Assembly: GCF_932526225.1 (NCBI RefSeq)
Contig: NC_064041.1
Location: 9,344,813-9,408,812, forward strand
Reading direction: 5' to 3'
Source: Nematostella vectensis
Taxonomy: Eukaryota > Cnidaria > Anthozoa > Actiniaria > Edwardsiidae
DNA length: 64,000 nucleotides
Numbering within the stretch: the first letter of the stretch is position 1; every line of letters begins with the position of its first letter. Of this stretch, positions 56,144 through 64,000 are shown in pieces. The position numbers were made by a program, and so were the translations under genes. The notes beneath the pieces are model-generated. The model did not search any database. It was not told the DNA's origin and saw only the letters and a list, made by a program, of their open reading frames with translations.

Positions 56144-56198
56144 CTGAATAGGGTTAACAAAAAAGCAGAATTGCCGGTTTATTCCACTGATTTTATGA
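54719..56198. mobile_element. ~1.48-kb element with ~45-bp inverted ends, just upstream of the GPR107-like gene
   Basis: Left end contains TCAGTGGAACAAACCGGCAA then TTCTGTTTTTT (with a short internal duplication of CAATCAGTGGAA). The reverse complement of the right end contains TCAGTGGAATAAACCGGCAA then TTCTGCTTTTTT. Possible flank similarity is GAGTAC/GAGTCC. No transposase frame inside. The interior holds two TGACGTCA octamers (55310-55331), a doubled ATCCGCCATCTTG and a 28-base poly(C) tract (56113-56140). Confidence 0.65.
55310..55331. promoter_or_regulatory. Paired TGACGTCA (CRE-like) sites
   Basis: GTGACGTCACGATGACGTCA holds two CREB/ATF consensus octamers 11 bp apart centre to centre. 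They lie within the 54719-56198 element, ~1.2 kb upstream of the GPR107-like start. Functional relevance is inferred only. Confidence 0.3.
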
Positions 56199-56298
56199 GT
56201 CCCTGGCGAGGTTTCGCTGTATATGCTAGAAATGTTATCATTTTGGGCCTTTTGTGGTTCCTGGCCTACCTTGTTAGCACGGAGCTTTTTCCCGTTTG

Positions 56299-56415
56299 TT
56301 CTATCAGTTCACTTATCCGAAGCCTGTCCGTGTCGCGTCTGTTCTTTCGCGTTCTCGTTTTTTAACGCGAAAGAACAGAGACGCGACACGGATAAGTTAG
56401 CAGAAAGAAACTAAC
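56299..56415. repeat. Long palindrome near the GPR107-like promoter
   Basis: GTTCTTTCGCGTT and AACGCGAAAGAAC are exactly inverted around a short loop (CTCGTTTTTT), and the pairing extends outward through CCGTGTCGCGTCT / AGACGCGACACGG with a 2-base slip. Core text resembles the palindrome at 23377-23508. Confidence 0.75.
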
Positions 56416-56527
56416 AGAAAAAGCAGGGTATTCCTGGTTAAAAGTTGCCATACGGGGAAAGCGCCGTGCTTAGCAGCCAACTAGTACCCAGTCTTTTGTG
56501 GGTCTGACGTCACCACGTCTTATCAAA

Positions 56528-59500
56528 ATGGCTGCCATCCTCCGCTCAATCAACGGCATCAAGAAACTCGCAAGATTTCTCTTTTTTACACTTCTATTTT
56601 CCATTTGTACGTGTAGAAAACACGAGTTAAGACTTCAGGTAATGTCTCTATTTAAAACTATAGCTCTTTGATTTGATTCTTTCTGTATTTGTAGCAGATT
56701 TTATGTTTCGTGGTTCATTTTGTGTTTTTTTTTTTCATTAGAACGAAGAAAGAAAGTCATTTGAGCTGAGTAAGTTTGGGTTCTTAAAGGATGGTTATCT
56801 CAGAGTTGAAGTCAGCAAAATGGTCTACAAGGATCAACAGAATGTCCTCAAAAGCAGCGAGCTTTCAAGAAATGTATGTGTTCATGTTTGAATGCCTAGA
56901 TGCAAGGCGTGTTGTAATAACAGTTTCGTAATCACCTATGTACTTATCCCATATGCGTGTTCCCCCGACTTTTAACAATCCATTATTGTCTAGTAGCAAT
57001 AGTCTAACAATCCATTATTGTCTAGTAGCAATAGTCTAGCCTTTTATTAAACTTTGTGTGTAATGTCCATTGTTCAACGACGTTCAAACAACAACAGCTT
57101 CCCAATTTTATTTTAAGTTATTTGTGGAAATGATGTGTACATAAATTACAGTATATCCCTTTCACTCTATATAAGTAACGTATCCATCAAAATGTGCTAT
57201 TTTTTCTGGCCCTAAACGCTTGAAACACCCCAACAAACGTCACCCATTTAAAAATAAGCCACACAAAATAGCAGTATTGTTGAGCATTTATGATCACTTT
57301 TTAATCAGTTTTATTTACCCATTAGTATTACCATCTCCATGACTCATTAGACTCGTGTGTAGCATATGTAGATATTTTAGGGATTGCTATATATTTGAGG
57401 CATCTTCAGATAGTGTTTAACTTCTTTGGACCACCATACACTCCCCAAAGCCTGTGGATGCATTAAATATGGTCACCTGGGAGACATCATATCTTCCTAA
57501 AAATGCTGTAAAATATGTATTTGCATGTACTTGTACGCCTGGGGCATTTTTGTACCTACATAGTCACTTTAACACATTTTTTTTTCTTGATATTTGTTAA
57601 TATATATTTTTGTATTTAGTTTGGGTTCTCATTAGAGAAAACTGCAAGCGATGGAATATCACCTTATATGGTTTGTGTGGACACTAGTTTTTAATGTTTA
57701 TAAGTCATGTCACAAATATATTATCCATAGAAATATAGCTAGAAGTTATTGTGAGCTGATTATACAGCATTTAATTTTGAATTGAGCCACTGCCTTTATT
57801 TAGGGTCAGTAAAATGGCATTTTTCCCCTACCCTATTTGTGAATATAGTTCATTTTAATTTTGAAAATAATTTCATCATCTGCAATCCCTATTTCTGCCA
57901 CCTCTGAAGTTTGTGAGCATATTTAAATTACCATGAGTTGTGAAAATCCCCCCAAAAACTTCTCAACTTGTAACAGCATTCTTAATGACCTGATTTTTTT
58001 CCGATTAGCAAAATATAATAACATACTGTCTATTTGAAGGGTAACATTCAAGAAGCTTTTTTAATGTACTGCCTGTTTGAATATAGGAGCAGCATGCCGA
58101 GCAGTGTATACTGCATGATGTCTCAAGCTTTCAAAACCATATCTCAGTGGCAGTGTTCATTTTTGATCTCAAGAACAAAAGGTGACAATAAATTAATATT
58201 ACATATCGATAAAAAATGCCCCCATCATGGGTATCAAGATGCAGGTATTGTTAATAACAAGTTTTTTAGTCTACAGCTCGATATTTATTGGTATTTGTTT
58301 TTCTCTGAGATAAGCTTAAACATTTCCTTGCTTTCAGTTTGTACAGTACTACTACAGTGCTAGAATGTGCGTGATTTATGTTATTCACAACACTTATGTA
58401 TTTTTTGTTTGTAATGGTTTGTTTTAGAATTGTTGTCAACAAATACGGGTCTGACTTTGATAACCTCCGCATTGGAACAGACATTTCATTTGGTCTAGAA
58501 CTTGACATTGATAAAACATTCCAAAAAGAGGTGAAGAAAACATCAGGTTCAAGTAAATCAAGTAATGGAACACAGGGAGGAAATGAAAATAAGAAAAGGA
58601 AGGAAAATTTGTCAACCACAACAACAAACACATCACCTACTGCTGCAACAACAACTGCTTCCTCTCCTGTTACAACTATGGAGTCTATTACCAAAGGACC
58701 TCAAGAAACAAGCACTTTGACTGCGGTTCCAAAAAATAGCATCAGACATCGCAGGTCAATTTCCACCTATGCTCCTAAGAAGGTTGTCAGCCAGAACCTT
58801 CCTCTATTGGTTGAGAAATCAAACATGACAACCGTTTATTCTGGAAATGTGAGTGTTTGATAATTTTATTGTGACTTTAAACTACTGACAATCTTGAAAT
58901 TCACTTTGCACTGTTACATAATTAATGCCATGCTTATCACTGATGGTACATACTTCAGCTGATACAATTTGGCTTTCTCCACGTAATATGCTTAATTTAA
59001 GTGCACAGCTGATGTGTTCTTTTAGGGTTCTTACATCTATTTCTCGTAAAAAAAAAGAGAGATATTCTTCGTAAAAGTGTGATATTTCGAACTGAATTTC
59101 GAAAACAAATAAAATGACTAGGCGTTCTTTGCTAGACCGCGAAGGCCTAGGACTAATAATAAAATACCTTTTTTAATTGCCTGGTGGCTAGGAGCCAATG
59201 AAATCTCGCCTAAGGTATTTTCACACAAAAAAATAACCTTTTCAAGTTATTTCGTACTTTCCTGTGGTACAAAATGTAGTCTGGGCGTAACAGTTGATAT
59301 TCTGTGTAATTTAGCGCGTAATTCAGTAAAAAATCCCACAAAATTTAGATTTTTAAAGAAAAATGTATTGCAAAATCCCACGTAATTTAGCGCGTAATGA
59401 TTGATTTTCCGCGTAATTTAGCGTGTAATTTAGCAAAGAATTCCGCGTAATTTTGAGTTTTTTTCGCGTAATTCCAGAAGCCCTGATTGTTCTAATGTAT

Positions 59501-59805
59501 TCCCATTCCATTGTTTTGTTTCCCATTGTTTTGTCTGTGGTGTATCAATCCGATCAGGTGAAATCTTCTGAGAGCTGCTACATGACCCCATTTTAGAATT
59601 TGAAACTGGACTATTCTATAGACTGATATCCCAACTTTTCTTAACTCCACAGTTCACTGTTATGGTAAAAGACAAGAGTGAAGAAGGTTTATATAATTTG
59701 TACTTCCACAACTGTGCTAACTACCTGGGCAAGACACAGGTGGCAGTTGACATTCATGTCAAGATTGTGGAGAAGAACGATGAGAATTATTTATCTGCTG
59801 GAGAG
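56528..59805 (+). CDS. GPR107: GPR107/GPR108-like seven-TM protein, 5' part (luminal domain); gene continues beyond the window
   Basis: Six exons are seen: 56528-56638, 56742-56873, 57620-57670, 58087-58181, 58428-58848, 59653-59805. All junctions are GT-AG and phases agree. The start is ATG in AAAATGGCT; residues 1-29 form a signal peptide (LARFLFFTLLFSICTC). Diagnostic text: SKFGFLKDGYLRVEVS, FGFSLEKTASDG, EGLYNLYFHNC, IVEKNDENYLSAGE, matching the luminal region of vertebrate GPR107/108 as I recall it. The seven membrane spans should follow after the minisatellite intron, off the window. These proteins reside in the Golgi/trans-Golgi network and act in trafficking; G-protein coupling is disputed. 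The linker in exon 5 is Thr/Ser-rich (TTTTNTSPTAATTTASSP), a likely O-glycosylated stretch. Exon 4 was chosen over an upstream AG because only it restores the C-I-L-H block in phase. Choice of 107 over 108 is not secure. Confidence 0.9.
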
Positions 59806-59902
59806 GTGGGTGTCTGATTGCATGTGACATAAATCATGCCTATCTGCTAGGGCTCTAGTGTAGACAAAGAGATATGCTTATGCACAAGAGGCATTTGTTA
59901 CT

Positions 59903-62900
59903 GATCCCTAGGTCTGTAATTATGAGTTTGGCGCAGGCTGTTAGGCATACAGTACAGATCCCTAGGTCTGTGTATGAGTTTGGCGCAGGCTGTTAGGCAT
60001 GCAGTACAGATCCCTAGGTCTGTGTATGAGTTTGGCGCAGGCTGTTAGGCATACAGTACAGATCCCTAGGTCTGTATATGAGTTTGGCGCAGGCTGTTAG
60101 GCATGCAGTACAGATTCCTAGGTCTGTGTATGAGTTTGGCGCAGGCTGTTAGGCATACAGTACAGATCCCTAGGTCTGTGTATGAGTTTGGCGCAGGTTG
60201 TTAGGCATGCAGTACAGATCCCTAGGTCTGTGTATGAGTTTGGCGCAGGCTGTTAGGCATACAGTAAAGATCCCTAGGTCTGTTTATGAGTTTGGTGCAG
60301 GCTGTTAGGCATACAGTACAGATCCCTAGGTCTGTGTTTGAGTTTGGCACAGGCTGTTAGGCATGCAGTACAGATCCCTAGGTCTGTGTATGAGTTTGGC
60401 GCAGGCTGTTAGGCATGCAGTACAGATCCCTAGGTCTGTGTATGAGTTTGGCACAGGCTGTTAGGCATACAGTACAGATCCCTAGGTCTGTGTATGAGTT
60501 TGGCGCAGGCTGTTAGGCATGCAGTACAGATCCCTAGGTCTGTGTATGAGTTTGGCGCAGGCTGTTAGGCATGCAGTAAAGATCCCTAGGTCTGTTTATG
60601 AGTTTGGGGCAGGCTGTTAGGCATACAGTACAGATCCCTAGGTCTGTGTTTGAGTTTGGCACAGGCTGTTAGGCATGCAGTACAGATCCCTAGGTCTGTG
60701 TATGAGTTTGGCGCAGGCTGTTAGGCATGCAGTACAGATCCCTAGGTCTGTGTATGAGTTTCGCGCAGGCTGTTAGGCATACAGTACAGATCCCTAGGTC
60801 TGTGTATGAGTTTGGCGCAGGCTGTTAGGCATGCAGTACAGATCCCTAGGTCTGTGTATGAGTTTGGCGCAGGCTGTTAGGCATACAGTACAGATCCCTA
60901 GGTCTGTGTATGAGTTTGGCGCAGGCTGTTAGGCATGCAGTACAGATCCCTAGGTCTGTGTATGAGTTTGGCGCAGGCTGTTAGGCATACAGTACAGATC
61001 CCTAGGTCTGTGTATGAGTTTGGCGCAGGCTGTTAGGCATGCAGTACAGATCCCTAGGTCTGTGTATGAGTTTGGCGCAGGCTGTTAGGCATGCAGTACA
61101 GATCCCTAGGTCTATGTATGAGTTTGGCGCAGGCTGTTAGACATGCAGTACAGATCCCTAGGTCTGTGTATGTGTTTGGCGCAGGCTGTTAGGCACTTCT
61201 TACAGATCCCTAGGTCTGCGTATGAGTTTGGCGCAGGCTGTTAGGCATGCAGTACAGATCCCTAGGTCTGTGTATGGGTTTGGCGCAGGCTGTTAGGCAT
61301 GCAGTACAGATCCCTAGGTCTGTGTATGTGTTTGGCGCAGGCTGTTAGGCACTTCTTACTGATCCCTAGGTCTGCGTATGAGTTTGGCGCAGGCTGTTAG
61401 GCATGCAGTACAGATCCCTAGGTCTGTGTATGAGTTTGGCGCAGGCTGTTAGGCATGTAGTACAGATCCCTAGGTCTGTGTATGAGTTTGGCGCAGGCTG
61501 TTAGGCATGCAGTACAGATCCCTAGGTCTGTGTATGAGTTTGGTGCAGGCTGTTAGGCATGCAGTACAGATCCCTAGGTCTGTGTATGAGTTTGGTGCAG
61601 GCTGTTAGGCATACAGTACAGATCCCTAGGTCTGTGTATGAGTTTGGCGTAGGCTGTTAGGCATGCAGTACAGATCCCTAGGTCTGTGTATGAGTTTGGT
61701 TCAGGCAGTTAGGCATACAGTACAGATCCCTAGGTCTGTGTATGGGTTTGGCGCAGGCTGTTAGGCATGCAGTACAGATCCCTAGGTCTGTGTATGAGTT
61801 TGGCGCAGGCTGTTAGGCATACAGTACAGATCCCTAGGTCTGTGTATGAGTTTGGCGCAGGCTGTTAGGCATGCAGTACAGATCCCTAGGTCTGTGTATG
61901 AGTTTGGCGCAGGCTGTTAGGCATGCAGTAAAGATCCCTAGGTCTGTTTATGAGTTTGGCGCAGGCTGTTAGGCATACAGTACAGATCCCTAGGTCTGTG
62001 TTTGAGTATGGCACAGGCTGTTAGGCATGCAGATCCGTAGGCCTGTGTATGAGTTTGGCGCAGGCTGTTAGGCATGTAGTACAGATCCCTAGGTCTGTGT
62101 ATGAGTTTGGCGCAGGCTGTTAGACATACAGTACAGATCCCTAGGTCTGTGTATGAGTTTGGCGCAGGCTGTTAGGCATTCAGTACAGATCCCTATGCCT
62201 TTGTATGAGTTTGGCGCAGGCTGTTAGGCATGCAGTACAGATCCCTAGGTCTGTGTATGAGTTTGGCGCAGGCTGTTAGGCATGCAGTACAGATCCCTAG
62301 GTCTGTGTATGAGTTTGGCGCAGGCTGTTAGGCATGCAGTACAGATCCCTAGGTCTGTGTATGAGTTTGGCGCAGGCTGTTAGGCATGCAGTAAAGATCC
62401 CTAGGTCTGTTTATGAGTTTGGGGCAGGCTGTTAGGCATACAGTACAGATCCCTAGGTCTGTGTTTGAGTTTGGCACAGGCTGTTAGGCATGCAGTACAG
62501 ATCCCTAGGTCTGTGTATGAGTTTGGCGCAGGCTGTTAGGCATGCAGTACAGATCCCTAGGTCTGTGTATGAGTTTCGCGCAGGCTGTTAGGCATACAGT
62601 ACAGATCCCTAGGTCTGTGTATGAGTTTGGCGCAGGCTGTTAGGCATGCAGTACAGATCCCTAGGTCTGTGTATGAGTTTGGCGCAGGCTGTTAGGCATA
62701 CAGTACAGATCCCTAGGTCTGTGTATGAGTTTGGCGCAGGCTGTTAGGCATGCAGTACAGATCCCTAGGTCTGTGTATGAGTTTGGCGCAGGCTGTTAGG
62801 CATACAGTACAGATCCCTAGGTCTGTGTATGAGTTTGGCGCAGGCTGTTAGGCATGCAGTACAGATCCCTAGGTCTGTGTATGAGTTTGGCGCAGGCTGT

Positions 62901-64000
62901 TAGGCATGCAGTACAGATCCCTAGGTCTATGTATGAGTTTGGCGCAGGCTGTTAGACATGCAGTACAGATCCCTAGGTCTGTGTATGTGTTTGGCGCAGG
63001 CTGTTAGGCACTTCTTACAGATCCCTAGGTCTGCGTATGAGTTTGGCGCAGGCTGTTAGGCATGCAGTACAGATCCCTAGGTCTGTGTATGAGTTTGGCG
63101 CAGGTTGTTAGGCATGCAGTACAGATCCCTAGGTCTGTGTATGAGTTTGGCGCAGGTTGTTAGGCATACAGATCCCTAGGCCTGTGTATGAGTTTGGCGC
63201 AGGCTGTTAGACATGCAGTACAGATCCCTAGGTCTGTGTATGTGTTTGGCGCAGGCTGTTAGGCACTTCTTACAGATCCCTAGGTCTGCGTATGAGTTTG
63301 GCGCAGGCTGTTAGGCATGCAGTACAGATCCCTAGGTCTGTGTATGAGTTTGGCGCAGGTTGTTAGGCATGCAGTACAGATCCCTAGGTCTGTGTATGAG
63401 TTTGGTGCAGGTTGTTAGGCATACAGATCCCTAGGCCTGTGTATGAGTTTGGCGCAGGCTGTTAGACATGCAGTACAGATCCCTAGGTCTGTGTATGTGT
63501 TTGGCGCAGGCTGTTAGGCACTTCTTACAGATCCCTAGGTCTGCGTATGAGTTTGGCGCAGCCTGTTAGGCATGCAGTACAGATCCCTAGGTCTGTGTAT
63601 GAGTTTGGCGCAGGCTGTTAGGCATGTAGTACAGATCCCTAGGTCTGTGTATGAGTTTGGCGCAGGCTGTTAGGCATGCAGTACAGATCCCTAGGTCTGC
63701 GTATGAGTTTGGCGCAGGCTGTTAGGCACTTCTTACAGATCCCTAGGTCTGTGTATGAGTTTGGTGCAGGCTGTTAGGCATGCAGTACAGATCCCTAGGT
63801 CTGTGTATGAGTTTGGTGCAGGCTGTTAGGCATACAGTACAGATCCCTAGGTCTGTGTATGAGTTTGGCGTAGGCTGTTAGGCATGCAGTACAGATCCCT
63901 AGGTCTGTGTATGAGTTTGGTGCAGGCAGTTAGGCATACAGTACAGATCCCTAGGTCTGTGTATGGGTTTGGCGCAGGCTGTTAGGCATGCAGTACAGAT
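59903..64000. repeat. 52-bp minisatellite, ~79 copies, running off the window
   Basis: Unit: CAGATCCCTAGGTCTGTGTA then TGAGTTTGGCGCAGGCTGTT then AGGCATACAGTA. Point variants mark individual copies (GCATGCAG/GCATACAG, CACTTCTTACAG, TCTGCG, TTTCGCGC, GGGGCAGG). A block of at least 600 bp recurs at an offset of ~1815 bp. Located in the intron following 59805 of the GPR107-like gene. No reading frame of note. Confidence 0.97.

Noticed and set aside
57996-58033. Alternative exon of the GPR107-like gene after TTTCCGATTAG
   Set aside because: It gives NIITYCLFE and breaks the phase to the next exon; the acceptor at 58086 fits the conserved block.

Overview
The window is nuclear DNA from an animal, most likely an anthozoan cnidarian (sea anemone or coral). 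The genes are intron-bearing with GT-AG junctions. Intergenic DNA is AT-rich and full of short inverted-repeat elements, minisatellites and long poly(G)/poly(C) tracts. There is a decayed Polinton polymerase and a LINE 3' end. The species is inferred, not proven. One 200-N assembly gap lies at 25318-25517.

Layout. 1-0.8 kb: decayed Polinton/Maverick DNA polymerase B (minus). 1.4-2.7 kb: 26-bp minisatellite. 4.9-5.15 kb: orphan exon with a PAN/Apple domain (minus). 7.6-15.5 kb (plus): six-exon gene for an unrecognised ~1406-aa single-pass membrane protein, with a different tandem-repeat array on each side of its membrane segment. 16.3-17.2 kb: ATC/CAC low-complexity DNA. 18.2-21.8 kb (minus): FBXW5 orthologue, three exons. 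22.3-22.9 kb: possible small membrane-peptide gene divergent from FBXW5. 26.3-42.8 kb (plus): two-exon gene for a ~5384-aa protein. It has an N-terminal membrane anchor, a 14.5-kb first coding exon full of internal motif repeats, and a C-terminal MYND-like zinc finger plus a probable globular domain. 44.4-50.7 kb (minus): RPL5, whose introns hold a LINE fragment and a 1.16-kb foldback transposon. 52.2-53.3 kb (minus): intronless rhodopsin-family GPCR. 56.5-59.8 kb (plus): 5' half of a GPR107/GPR108-type gene, running off the window through an intron filled by a 52-bp minisatellite (59.9-64 kb).

The conserved genes (RPL5, FBXW5, GPR107-like) are unrelated housekeeping functions and no operon logic is expected. 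The most unusual content is the pair of large repeat-rich membrane proteins. Both are rich in Val-Thr-Gln/His triplets encoded by the same GTCACGCA octamer, and neither matches a family I can name with confidence over most of its length. The second strong theme is the density of non-autonomous DNA transposons, several with target-site duplications readable directly in the sequence.

All gene models were built by eye from reading frames, splice consensus and phase agreement. No alignment or database search was run.
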